DNA from: Bacilli bacterium | GTDB taxonomy: Bacteria; Bacillota_I; Bacilli_A; RF39; UBA660 | Direction: 5' to 3' | Assembly: GCA_017934595.1 (NCBI GenBank) | Contig: JAGBJG010000005.1 | Coordinates: 1-64,000, forward strand | DNA: 64,000 nt | In this document: one piece after another, positions 28,157 to 36,559 of the stretch | How positions within the stretch are numbered: the stretch's first letter is position 1 | How the letters are laid out: each line of letters starts with the position of its first letter | Position numbers and translations under genes: made by a program | Notes under the pieces: model-generated | Databases searched by the model: none | What the model saw: the letters and a program-made list of their open reading frames with translations, nothing else | Told to the model about the DNA's origin: nothing

Positions 28157-28228
28157 ATGAAAAAAGATTTATTATTAAACTCATACTTTAATTCTACAGT
28201 TTCTTTGCGCGCCGTAATTCCTGGTTAG
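28157..28228 (+). CDS. Leader peptide, 23 aa, of the cassette operon
   Basis: A GGGGACTGG site precedes ATG at 28157. The frame codes for 23 residues beginning MKKDLLLNSYFNSTVSLR and ending AVIPG, then TAG. Its last codons form the 5' arm of a GC-rich terminator hairpin (28209-28246), so ribosome position on this frame would decide whether the hairpin forms. The layout matches peptide leaders that control antibiotic-resistance genes, including ABC-F genes. A ribosomally made precursor peptide is an alternative, but no leader/core pattern is evident and the hairpin overlap favours attenuation. Confidence 0.6.
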   Translation: MKKDLLLNSYFNSTVSLRAVIPG

Positions 28229-28246
28229 GTTTTATGGCGCTTTTTT
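28209..28246 (+). terminator. Attenuator hairpin before the cassette structural genes
   Basis: GCGCCGTAA (28209-28217) pairs with TTATGGCGC (28232-28240), nine pairs with one G-T, followed by six T residues. The loop contains the leader stop codon. The first structural gene starts 19 bp later, so read-through is needed for expression from the upstream promoter. Confidence 0.75.
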
Positions 28247-28264
28247 GTATGTGGAGGTGTTTTT

Positions 28265-29569
28265 ATGAAAAGTATATATGCAATTCCAACTCATCGACCA
28301 ATCGATGAAAATAATTTGAGAGATTATTTTAGTGAAGTTGATTATGCAATTCAAATAATGAAAAAGGATTGTATGCTGATTTTTTTTGAAGATACTGAGG
28401 AGCATGTTAATGAAGCTAATATACTTAGAATTAGTAGCATGTTTCCTAAAGTAAAATATATGTATATTAATAGAAATGATACAAGAAAAATATATGACTT
28501 TATATATATGAGTTTATCTTCGAAAGCCCAAACTGTATTTAAGGAAATATATCCTAATGCCAATGTTAATTATGGCAATATATTTAATAGAATATTTATT
28601 TTCGCAATTTTGCTTGGTGCAGATATAATTGTTAGACGTGATTCGGATGTGTTGATTGAAGAAAAAGATGGTATAAAATTATATCCAATAATTAATGAAT
28701 TAAATTTATTGGGTACAAAAGATAATTTGAAAACCATTTATATTTGTGGCGGTGGTTATAAGGGAACCTATGATTTGGATATAGATAGTTTAATAAGAGA
28801 TAATGGCAAAGATTACTCTTTAGTTAGGAAGTTGTTTGTGTGTATGTCCATACCAGAGGAACACCATGATGATATAATAAACGAGGAAATACTTAATAAT
28901 AACATTCCTTTTGAAAAAGATATTATTGATTATGATTCTAAGTCATATCCAGAATGTGGAAATATTGGCTTATATAAACTATTTCACTATTTTCCTTCAC
29001 CATGTCAAGATTTTATACTTGGATCAGATTACTTTTTTATAGATGTAGCGGTGCATTCTAACCTTGATGTTGTTTATCATAATAGGGCAGTTATACATAA
29101 ACATACAAGAGATCGAAAAAGCGAGTTTTCAAAAGTATACAATTATTGGCGAGGCCTTTTGATGCTGATTGATTCACAAATATTTTATAGAGGATTTTAT
29201 GAAAAATATTTAGATAATAATGACTATAATGATTTCGCGGTAATTGATAATAATGTTCTTCGTATGACTAATGATATGAAACGTGAATTAGCGCTTTTTA
29301 AAACGAAAAATAGTGAAAGAATAGTGAAATTAAATAATTTTATTGAAGTTTTACAAGAATCTAATGATGCTGATGTCCGAAAGATATCTTCGATGCTAGA
29401 AAAAGAATATGATAATATTATTAAATATACAAATCAATCTATTGAATTGCATATTAAACTTATAAAATATTGGAATGAAATATGTAAAGCTACGATTTAT
29501 ACTGCATCGCGTGATGACGTTAAAGAATATCTTGAAAATAGAATATTTGGTGGTGACATTGATGAATAA
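28265..29569 (+). CDS. GT-A glycosyltransferase-like protein of the biosynthetic cassette
   Basis: The 434-residue soluble protein starts MKSIYAIPTHRP and has an alpha/beta first half. IFAILLGADIIVRRDSDVLI near residue 110-130 looks like the nucleotide-sugar and metal-binding DxD region of GT-A enzymes (RDSD). A later LGSDYFFIDVAVHSNLDVVY and YHNRAVIHKHTRDRKSEF add His-rich segments. The last 130 residues are helical. It could transfer a sugar or act on an amino-acid substrate; I cannot fix the family. It is the first structural gene after the attenuator and overlaps the AMP-ligase start. Confidence 0.5.
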   Translation: MKSIYAIPTHRPIDENNLRDYFSEVDYAIQIMKKDCMLIFFEDTEEHVNEANILRISSMFPKVKYMYINRNDTRKIYDFIYMSLSSKAQTVFKEIYPNANVNYGNIFNRIFIFAILLGADIIVRRDSDVLIEEKDGIKLYPIINELNLLGTKDNLKTIYICGGGYKGTYDLDIDSLIRDNGKDYSLVRKLFVCMSIPEEHHDDIINEEILNNNIPFEKDIIDYDSKSYPECGNIGLYKLFHYFPSPCQDFILGSDYFFIDVAVHSNLDVVYHNRAVIHKHTRDRKSEFSKVYNYWRGLLMLIDSQIFYRGFYEKYLDNNDYNDFAVIDNNVLRMTNDMKRELALFKTKNSERIVKLNNFIEVLQESNDADVRKISSMLEKEYDNIIKYTNQSIELHIKLIKYWNEICKATIYTASRDDVKEYLENRIFGGDIDE

Positions 29570-30911
29570 TGACGAATATATAAAAATTAAGGAACACGCA
29601 AAAGAAATTTTTTCTGACGATTCACATAAAAGTAGAGTCCGAGAAATAATGAAAAATAGTTGGGATAATATTAGAAATTTTCCATATAGAGATTTTGATG
29701 ATATAAAAAAGTGGCAATTAGAACGAATTTCTTATTTGGTAGATTATGCGTATAAAAACATACCATTGTATAAGAAAAAATACGACGCAGTTGGTTATAA
29801 AGTTGGAAGTATAAAAACTTGGGACGATTATGATAAACTGCCAATATTATATAAGGAAGAATTAATAGCTGGATTCCCTAATGAAATAGTGAAGGAAATA
29901 GATGATTTCAATTTGTCAACTAGGAGTTCTGGTTCGAGTGGAAAATTTTTAACGTTGGCTGTATCTTTGGATGCTATATATAATGATACTATTCAGGGTT
30001 ACCGTCAGTATTATTTACAATCTGGTAATAAATATACTAAAGAAGATATGGTGTTATATATATATACTTGTCCGTGGTGGATAGAGAATCTTGATAGCGA
30101 ATATCAAACTAGTTTCTTGCCAACAACAACTCCTGTTGATGATGCTGTAAAATACATTAAGCAGATTAGACCGAGTATAATATCCACATATCCTACTTAT
30201 TTAAATAAGCTTTCGATGACTGGTATAAAATTAAGTGATTATGGTGTTAAAGTTGTTATAGTACATTCTGAACAATCTAATGCTATGCAGCGTGATATGC
30301 TATCTAAGGCATTGGGGGTTCCTGTGTTGGATGAATATAGTAGTGAAGAACTTACTAGAATAGCTCTTGAGTGTCCAAATCATACATACCATCTAGAGGA
30401 AGATGCATGCTATATTGAAATTATTAATCCTGAAACTTTAAAAAGATGTGATTATGGTAAGGAAGGCGTAGTTGTTGGTACAAACTTATTAAATACTGCT
30501 ACACCTATAATAAAGTATTGGCAAGGTGATTTAGCTGTTATAGATGAACCGATTGATTGTGAATGTCATAATAATTGTCGCGTTTTAAAAGAAATTAAAG
30601 GGAGATATATGGACAGTATTAAGACGCCGACAGGAGAAATTATACCAGCATCTGCTTTTATGGATATTGCGTATAATTGGTTTTTAGTATTTAATATTCC
30701 GATCCATGGGTTGCGATATCAATTTGTTCAAGAAAATACTAGAGAATTAAATTTGTATTTAATTAAGGGATTGTTTGATATAGATTTGGAAAAGATTAAA
30801 GAGAGTGTTTATTTGTTGATCCCTAAAACTATGAAATTAAATATAATGATAGTAAATGAATTCCCAATAACCATAGGAAATAAGTATAGACCTGTTATTT
30901 CCAAAATATAA
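29562..30911 (+). CDS. Adenylate-forming ligase, PaaK/CapK (phenylacetate-CoA ligase-like) family
   Basis: The ATG at 29562 overlaps the preceding stop, giving 449 residues. The N-terminal WQLERISYLVDYAYKNIPLY is typical of the CapK/PaaK family. TRSSGSSGKF near residue 119 is the phosphate-binding loop (SSGTTG in relatives), DEYSSEE near 257 is the motif A5 acid, and TPIIKYWQGDLAVID near 315 holds the adenylate-binding aspartate. CECHNNCRVL may bind a metal, as in F390-synthetase-type members. It probably activates a carboxylic or amino acid as the adenylate for amide or thioester formation in the cassette pathway. Confidence 0.8.
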   Translation: MNNDEYIKIKEHAKEIFSDDSHKSRVREIMKNSWDNIRNFPYRDFDDIKKWQLERISYLVDYAYKNIPLYKKKYDAVGYKVGSIKTWDDYDKLPILYKEELIAGFPNEIVKEIDDFNLSTRSSGSSGKFLTLAVSLDAIYNDTIQGYRQYYLQSGNKYTKEDMVLYIYTCPWWIENLDSEYQTSFLPTTTPVDDAVKYIKQIRPSIISTYPTYLNKLSMTGIKLSDYGVKVVIVHSEQSNAMQRDMLSKALGVPVLDEYSSEELTRIALECPNHTYHLEEDACYIEIINPETLKRCDYGKEGVVVGTNLLNTATPIIKYWQGDLAVIDEPIDCECHNNCRVLKEIKGRYMDSIKTPTGEIIPASAFMDIAYNWFLVFNIPIHGLRYQFVQENTRELNLYLIKGLFDIDLEKIKESVYLLIPKTMKLNIMIVNEFPITIGNKYRPVISKI

Positions 30912-30921
30912 GGAGGATTTT

Positions 30922-32115
30922 ATGAATGAGGTTGCAAAAAATATCGTTGAAACTAAAATAAAAAAATTGCGTTCTGGTACGCCAATTAAGGAATTTAACA
31001 ATAATAAATTAGCTGAAGTAGAAATTAATAAATTTTTTTATAATGGTAGTATGATAGATCGCGTTATGGTAGTTTTAAGAGCGAACGGCTGTGAACATTA
31101 TAAAACGAATGGTGGATGTTCAATGTGTGCACATTATAATGGTACTTCAATAAATAATATCGTAACAGACAGAAATTATAAAAAACAGTGGGACAGTGTT
31201 TTAGATGGCACTGGTATTGAAAAAAAAGATTATAATTTCAATATTGATAATTTTCCCGTTGTTTGTATATATAATCTTGGTAGTTTTCTAAATGTAAATG
31301 AAATTTCACTAGAAGCCGCGAAATATATATTTAGCAAATTAAATGAGCACGCAGGTGTAAAAAAAGCTATTATAGAATCACGTGCAGAATATATCAATGA
31401 CGAAACTATTAATAATATAAAAAGTGTTTATTCTAATACCATTGAAGTTGGTATTGGTGTTGAATCAACTAATAATAAAATAAGGGAATTATGTCATCAT
31501 AAAGGTCTTGATGATTTAAAAATAATCAAAACAGCTGTGGAAATCCTTCATAAATATAATTGCAAGGCATTAGCATATATTAATCTTAAACCTGTATTTT
31601 TAACTGAACAAGAAGCTATAGATGATGCAATCCAAACGTGTCTTGATTGTATAGAGATGGGGTTTGATGCAATTTCAATTGAACCAACATCGTTGCAAGA
31701 GCATTCTTTAGCTAATTATATGTATGAAATAGGTGAATATAGAGTACCATGGCTTTGGAGCATTAGAGATATACTTAATGAGGTTTATAAAAAAACCGGT
31801 TTGCAAAGTTATGATTTTAGAATAGGCGGGTATTTTGATGAGGAAGTATTGAGTGGTAGTCAGGGCGTAGGTTTTGAAGGTAAAAATGAGTTGTTTCCAC
31901 ATTTGACTTCGTCAAATTGTAGTATCTGTACACCTAATTTTGTCAACAAAATAAAAGAATTTAATTGCACGTATGATATAGCGTGTTTAAATGATATTCA
32001 AAAATGCGAACATTGTTATTCAATATGGGAAGAAACTAAAAAAATTAAAGATTCTCGAAAAATTGAACAAAGAATTATTGATGTTTTAGGTGACGATTAT
32101 GCAAATAAAATGTGA
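30922..32115 (+). CDS. Radical SAM enzyme, RaSEA/TIGR01210-like
   Basis: The 397-residue protein has the cluster motif GCEHYKTNGGCSMCAHY with C57, C66 and C69, the unusual CxxYxxxGGCxMC spacing of the archaeosine-synthesis RaSEA/Elp3-like group, not the common CX3CX2C. VGIGVESTNNKIRELCHHKG matches the SAM-binding strand of that group. The C-terminal 70 residues add six cysteines (SNCSIC, FNCTYDIAC, KCEHC), likely a second metal site. In archaea RaSEA cleaves a lysine adduct on tRNA. Here, inside an amino-acid-type pathway, it more likely acts on a small molecule. It overlaps the next gene. Confidence 0.75.
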   Translation: MNEVAKNIVETKIKKLRSGTPIKEFNNNKLAEVEINKFFYNGSMIDRVMVVLRANGCEHYKTNGGCSMCAHYNGTSINNIVTDRNYKKQWDSVLDGTGIEKKDYNFNIDNFPVVCIYNLGSFLNVNEISLEAAKYIFSKLNEHAGVKKAIIESRAEYINDETINNIKSVYSNTIEVGIGVESTNNKIRELCHHKGLDDLKIIKTAVEILHKYNCKALAYINLKPVFLTEQEAIDDAIQTCLDCIEMGFDAISIEPTSLQEHSLANYMYEIGEYRVPWLWSIRDILNEVYKKTGLQSYDFRIGGYFDEEVLSGSQGVGFEGKNELFPHLTSSNCSICTPNFVNKIKEFNCTYDIACLNDIQKCEHCYSIWEETKKIKDSRKIEQRIIDVLGDDYANKM

Positions 32116-33187
32116 TGTCTGTGGTAAGATTTTTAAATTCCCGTTTGAAATTAATACTCATAAACATGTTGGTAAGGAATTGAATGGAGTGCCAGTTAAT
32201 TTCTGGACAACTTTGAATGATAAATTTGATTTAATTATTGATGATAATATGAAGGGCGTTTTTAGATACAAAGATTTATATAAAAAAACAAAAAAAAATA
32301 TTAGCCTTGATGAGGGAAATACTCCATTAATAAAAGTATTAGATAATTTATATATTAAGGATGAAAGCGTTAATCCTACTGGAAGTTTTAAAGATCGTGG
32401 AATGCCGTTTTTGATGAATGAGGTGCTAAATCATAATAAGAGTAGCATCGCGATATGTTCCACTGGGAATGCTGCAATATCATTAATTAAATATGCCAAA
32501 TTATACGGAATAGAGTCAATAGTTTTTTTGCCACAAGATATAGATTTTAAAAAGAAAAATGAATTAACTGGTGCAACTCAAATAGTGTATTCTGATGATA
32601 TTATAAAATGTTTTGAAGATTTCATGATATATTGTGATAATAATCCAGATATATTTAACGGATTTTTGTCTACAAATATATCATACATGATTGGATTGGA
32701 AACTATATCATACGAAATATTTGAGCAACTCAATTTTAATGTACCAAACTATATATTTATTCCGTGCGCGAGTGGTGGAAATGTAGTTTCACAATATAAT
32801 GCATGGAAAAAATTATATGATAACAATATGATTGACAAAATGCCTAAGTTTGTGATAGTTCAAATCGATGGTGGCAATCCGATTGAACAAGGTTATAATA
32901 AAAAGAATAGTGAATCACTTTTTGTAATAAACAATCCGGTTCCTTCAAAAACTATATTATCAACGGACACTTGCTTTAATTATTTTAAGATTTACGAAAT
33001 AATTGATAGCGGTTATGGATTTACTGTTTCAATAGATGATAAAGATATTGATAATATTGCTAAAACGTTCAAAGATAAATATGATTATACTTCTTTAGCT
33101 GTTTTGGCGGCATATGAAAAATATAAAAAAAATATGCGAGTGAATGAAATTTCTGTTGCAATTATTACTGCAAAGAATAGGAAGTGA
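32099..33187 (+). CDS. PLP-dependent threonine-synthase-like enzyme
   Basis: The ATG at 32099 after AGGTGAC gives 362 residues. The fold-type II PLP lysine is in NPTGSFKDRG near residue 97. CSTGNAAISLIKYAKLYGI, PCASGGNVV and SLAVLAAYEKYKK continue the threonine synthase pattern. The N-terminal CDVC is a partial zinc ribbon as in some threonine synthases. Such enzymes do beta- or gamma-replacement and elimination on phospho- or acyl-activated amino acids. In this cassette it may make a non-proteinogenic amino acid such as a diamino acid. Overlaps both neighbours. Confidence 0.8.
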   Translation: MQIKCDVCGKIFKFPFEINTHKHVGKELNGVPVNFWTTLNDKFDLIIDDNMKGVFRYKDLYKKTKKNISLDEGNTPLIKVLDNLYIKDESVNPTGSFKDRGMPFLMNEVLNHNKSSIAICSTGNAAISLIKYAKLYGIESIVFLPQDIDFKKKNELTGATQIVYSDDIIKCFEDFMIYCDNNPDIFNGFLSTNISYMIGLETISYEIFEQLNFNVPNYIFIPCASGGNVVSQYNAWKKLYDNNMIDKMPKFVIVQIDGGNPIEQGYNKKNSESLFVINNPVPSKTILSTDTCFNYFKIYEIIDSGYGFTVSIDDKDIDNIAKTFKDKYDYTSLAVLAAYEKYKKNMRVNEISVAIITAKNRK

Positions 33188-33192
33188 TAATT

Positions 33193-34440
33193 ATGGATGA
33201 AAAATATAGTATGTCATGGTATTTTGATAGAGGTTTAGAAAAAAAAGCGCTGTTGCTAGATGCGTCAAATCTTGATTGGTTTGAATTTCCACTTTTTTCA
33301 AATATACGAAATGAAATATATAGAACTCTAGAGGACCCTAGTGAAGATATGGACTGGGGGTATAGTTATCCTGGCGGGAAGACAAAATTCCGAGAGCTGA
33401 TTGCTGAACATGAAAGTAATATAGAAGGTGTAAATTTTGCTAAACAAGATGTAATTATTGGCGGGAATGGAGTTACTGGAGTTTTAAATTTTGTTGCTCA
33501 ATTTCTGAAAAAAAAATCTTTAGTTTTAAATAAAAAAAGTATTTTATATCCTGTTCCAGCGTATGCAGGACTGTTGAAAAGTATTCAGTACTATGATTTG
33601 AATGCAATTAAAATTGAAATGAAAAGAGAAAATAATTATTGTTTAACATACGATGACGTGGTTAAAAATTATAATGAAGATGTTCTAGCAATATTAATAA
33701 CTAATCCAGGCAATCCATCATGTTGCTATATTGAAAATGAAAATTTTTGTAACATACTTAATTTTTGTAAAGAGAAAGGTATTTATATAATAATTGATGC
33801 TATATTTGAGGAATCTCCTGGCAGCGAGAATAAGTATTCAAAATCTTTTGGTTTAATTGATTGCTACGATAAATTAATTAAAATTAAGGGATTTAGCAAG
33901 GATATACCACAATTAAGTGACTTAAGACTTGGATGGAGTATAACAAAAAATGTAGATTTTAATAATGAAATGTTGGAACTGGGAGAAATTACAAATTATT
34001 CAAATTCTACTTTTTTAGAAGCACTTGGTATGGCTGAAATGGAGACTAGAGTTGCAATTGATAATCGTGTAAATAACGACAAAATATCAACTTATTTAAG
34101 TGAAAAAGAAATATACCATTATAAAATAAAAGAAAGTATTGATAAACTAGTTAATATAGTTAATGATAGTTGTGTATTTGATGACGTTATAATTCCAGAA
34201 GCCGGCAATATATTATTTATAAAAGTAAATGAAAAATGCTGCCATAAAAGAATGATAAATACTTCTCATGACCTGTTTGTCTATATTTTAGAAAAGGCTA
34301 ATATTCTTGTAACACCAGGGCATGTGTTTGGATTAAATCCATCCCAAATGTGGTTTAGAATAACTATTTCAAGAAGTATTGAACAATTAATTTGTGGCAT
34401 TAAGAAGATAGAAGAAATCTTAGGTGATATTGATGAATGA
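33193..34440 (+). CDS. PLP-dependent class I/II aminotransferase
   Basis: The ATG at 33193 follows AGGAAGTGAT, giving 415 residues. WGYSYPGGKTKFRELIAEH, NGVTGVLNFVA, LITNPGNPS near residue 172 and KIKGFSKD with the PLP lysine near 235 mark the fold-type I aminotransferase family; RLGW and WFRITIS are the substrate-side arginine regions. This fold also includes cyclases and lyases of natural-product pathways (for example capreomycidine synthase), so the reaction is open. It overlaps the preceding and following genes. Confidence 0.8.
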   Translation: MDEKYSMSWYFDRGLEKKALLLDASNLDWFEFPLFSNIRNEIYRTLEDPSEDMDWGYSYPGGKTKFRELIAEHESNIEGVNFAKQDVIIGGNGVTGVLNFVAQFLKKKSLVLNKKSILYPVPAYAGLLKSIQYYDLNAIKIEMKRENNYCLTYDDVVKNYNEDVLAILITNPGNPSCCYIENENFCNILNFCKEKGIYIIIDAIFEESPGSENKYSKSFGLIDCYDKLIKIKGFSKDIPQLSDLRLGWSITKNVDFNNEMLELGEITNYSNSTFLEALGMAEMETRVAIDNRVNNDKISTYLSEKEIYHYKIKESIDKLVNIVNDSCVFDDVIIPEAGNILFIKVNEKCCHKRMINTSHDLFVYILEKANILVTPGHVFGLNPSQMWFRITISRSIEQLICGIKKIEEILGDIDE

Positions 34441-35656
34441 TTTAATTGAACAAAAAATTAGAGAGATATATTCGTTTCAAGAAGTAATTAGTAATCCGAC
34501 ATGTTATCTTTATGATTTAAATGATATTAAAGATAAAATAAGAAATATTGAAAAAAATGCACCATCTAATCTTAGTGTATATTATGCTATGAAAGCTAAT
34601 CCGAATCCTGAGATATTGAAATATATAAAAAAATTTAATTTTGTGCGAGGAATTGAAATTGCATCGCTTGGAGAATTGGAGAAAGCCAAAAAAGTATATA
34701 ATGCTAGTGATATAATATTTACAGGACCTGGAAAAACTTATAAAGAATTAGGCGAAGCGATTGTAAATAACATTAAATTGATAAACTGCGAATCAATTGT
34801 TGAAGCGTATAGGATAAATCAAATTGCGTTTGAAAAAAATATAAAAGTTGATATTTTATTAAGAATAAATACTGATTATTTTATAGATGGCGCTGATGAA
34901 CATATGGCTGGGTGCTCCACTAAAATGGGAATAGATGAAAAGGAATTTGTGAAAATATATCAAGAGATTTTAAATTATGGTAATTTAAATATAAAAGGAA
35001 TTCATGTATTTTCAGCGAGTGGAGTGCTCGAATATACTTACCTCATTAAATATGTAAAATATGTTTTTGATTTAGTGAAAAGGCTTGAATATGCTGGATT
35101 CAATATTGAAATAATTGATTTTGGTGGAGGCATTGGTATTGATTATACTAAACGCAATAGAAAGTTTGATATTACCAGTTATTTTGCTGAATTAAATGAA
35201 TTAATAGATATTTATAAATTTAGAAGTAAAGAGCTAATCCTTGAGCTTGGCAAATATATAGTTGGCGAGTGTGGGTATTATACTACAAAGATTATAGATA
35301 TTAAGAATAATAAAGGACATAGACATATAATAACTGCCGGTGGTGTTAATCATATGCGATTGCCAATCGCTACTGATAGGAAACACCCTGTCTACATCAT
35401 TCATAATAATGAGCCACATATTTGTAAGTATCAAGAAAGCGTAAAAAATGATTTGGTGGATATCGAGGGGCCGCTATGTATGGATGAAGATAAAATTTCA
35501 TGGGATGAGAAGGTTGAATATGCTGATATTGGCGATGTGGTTGTTTTAACACAATCAGGTGCTTATTGTTATACAGCTTCAACGTTATGGTTTTTGAGTC
35601 ATGAAATGCCTAAAGAGTTTATACTTAACGAAAAGGGAGAAATTTATGAAGCATAA
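34433..35656 (+). CDS. PLP-dependent amino-acid decarboxylase (LysA/BtrK-type fold III)
   Basis: The ATG at 34433 overlaps the previous stop, giving 407 residues. YYAMKANPNP near residue 53 has the PLP lysine. GIHVFSASG, DFGGGIGIDY near 228, ELGKYIVGECG and GPLCMDEDKIS follow the alanine-racemase-like barrel and the C-terminal domain of diaminopimelate/ornithine decarboxylases. QSGAYCYT takes the place of the conserved GAY segment. The pathway-specific relatives include ACP-bound glutamate decarboxylases of aminoglycoside clusters, so the substrate may be tethered or free. The ureohydrolase gene begins 11 bp before its end. Confidence 0.8.
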   Translation: MNDLIEQKIREIYSFQEVISNPTCYLYDLNDIKDKIRNIEKNAPSNLSVYYAMKANPNPEILKYIKKFNFVRGIEIASLGELEKAKKVYNASDIIFTGPGKTYKELGEAIVNNIKLINCESIVEAYRINQIAFEKNIKVDILLRINTDYFIDGADEHMAGCSTKMGIDEKEFVKIYQEILNYGNLNIKGIHVFSASGVLEYTYLIKYVKYVFDLVKRLEYAGFNIEIIDFGGGIGIDYTKRNRKFDITSYFAELNELIDIYKFRSKELILELGKYIVGECGYYTTKIIDIKNNKGHRHIITAGGVNHMRLPIATDRKHPVYIIHNNEPHICKYQESVKNDLVDIEGPLCMDEDKISWDEKVEYADIGDVVVLTQSGAYCYTASTLWFLSHEMPKEFILNEKGEIYEA

Positions 35657-36509
35657 TAATACATTTCTTAACGTAGAAAAAAGTAAACATAATTCAAAAT
35701 TTGATGCGACTTTTGTTGGAATTAATTTTTGCTCAGCAAAGTGGTTGCACGGCGTGCAACGTTCGGCAAAAAAAATAAGAAAGCTGTCATACAAATATTC
35801 AAATGCTGATGGAACACAATATCCAATAAAAATCTACAATCCAAATTATGAGTATATCTTACATGGGCTACATATTAATGACTATGGTGATATTAAAATA
35901 TCAAAGTATAGTAAATTTTTTGAAAAATCAAATTTTCCAATTTTTGTTGGTGGCGATCACGCAGCTACTTATTATATATTAAAGAATATTATATCCGATG
36001 ATAATGTAGTAGTTATTCAATTTGATGCGCACAGTGATTACCTAGATGACTTTGAGCATTGCCCGCATGGTTCGGTTATGAAAAAAGTAAACGAATTGAA
36101 TAAAATAAATAAAATTATTCACTGTGGTTTGAGGGGAAATTTAAATACTGGCCCGGGGATAGCTAAATCTATAGAAAATGGCAATGTCGTTATAACTAGA
36201 GATGATCTTAACTTTAATGAGTTAATAAAATATATTGATGAGACAGATAAAATATATATATCAATAGATACTGATTTTTTTGATGTTAGTATAGCGCCCG
36301 GAACTAATTGCCCTGAGCCTAATGGGTTTTTGTACGCTGACTTTTTTGTAATTTTAACTAATTTGTTAAGTAAATTTCATGTTGTAGGAATTGATTTTGT
36401 TGAATATAATCCTAAAAAAGATCCGTCTGATATTACTGGCGTATTATTAACAAATCTCATTATAGAAAGCATCGCAGCTAAAAATAATAGAATAAATAAT
36501 AAATATTAG
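35646..36509 (+). CDS. Ureohydrolase (arginase/agmatinase family)
   Basis: The ATG at 35646 after GGGAGAAATTT gives 287 residues. All manganese ligands are visible: GGDHA near residue 104, DAHSD near 127 and IDTDFFD near 208. The final GIDFVEYNP is the conserved FDVVExxP segment. The family hydrolyses a guanidino group to urea and an amine (arginine, agmatine, proclavaminate precursor). Together with the decarboxylase it suggests an arginine-derived or guanidine-bearing building block. It overlaps the decarboxylase gene by 11 bp. Confidence 0.85.
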   Translation: MKHNNTFLNVEKSKHNSKFDATFVGINFCSAKWLHGVQRSAKKIRKLSYKYSNADGTQYPIKIYNPNYEYILHGLHINDYGDIKISKYSKFFEKSNFPIFVGGDHAATYYILKNIISDDNVVVIQFDAHSDYLDDFEHCPHGSVMKKVNELNKINKIIHCGLRGNLNTGPGIAKSIENGNVVITRDDLNFNELIKYIDETDKIYISIDTDFFDVSIAPGTNCPEPNGFLYADFFVILTNLLSKFHVVGIDFVEYNPKKDPSDITGVLLTNLIIESIAAKNNRINNKY

Positions 36510-36559
36510 TTTGTCATTTTTTAAAAAACATTATATAATATCCGAAAGGGAGTGATAAT

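Noticed and set aside
28157-28228. RiPP precursor peptide for the radical SAM enzyme
   Set aside because: The short frame lacks a leader/core pattern, no peptide-recognition (RRE) protein or peptidase is present, and its end forms a terminator stem, so a regulatory leader explains it better.
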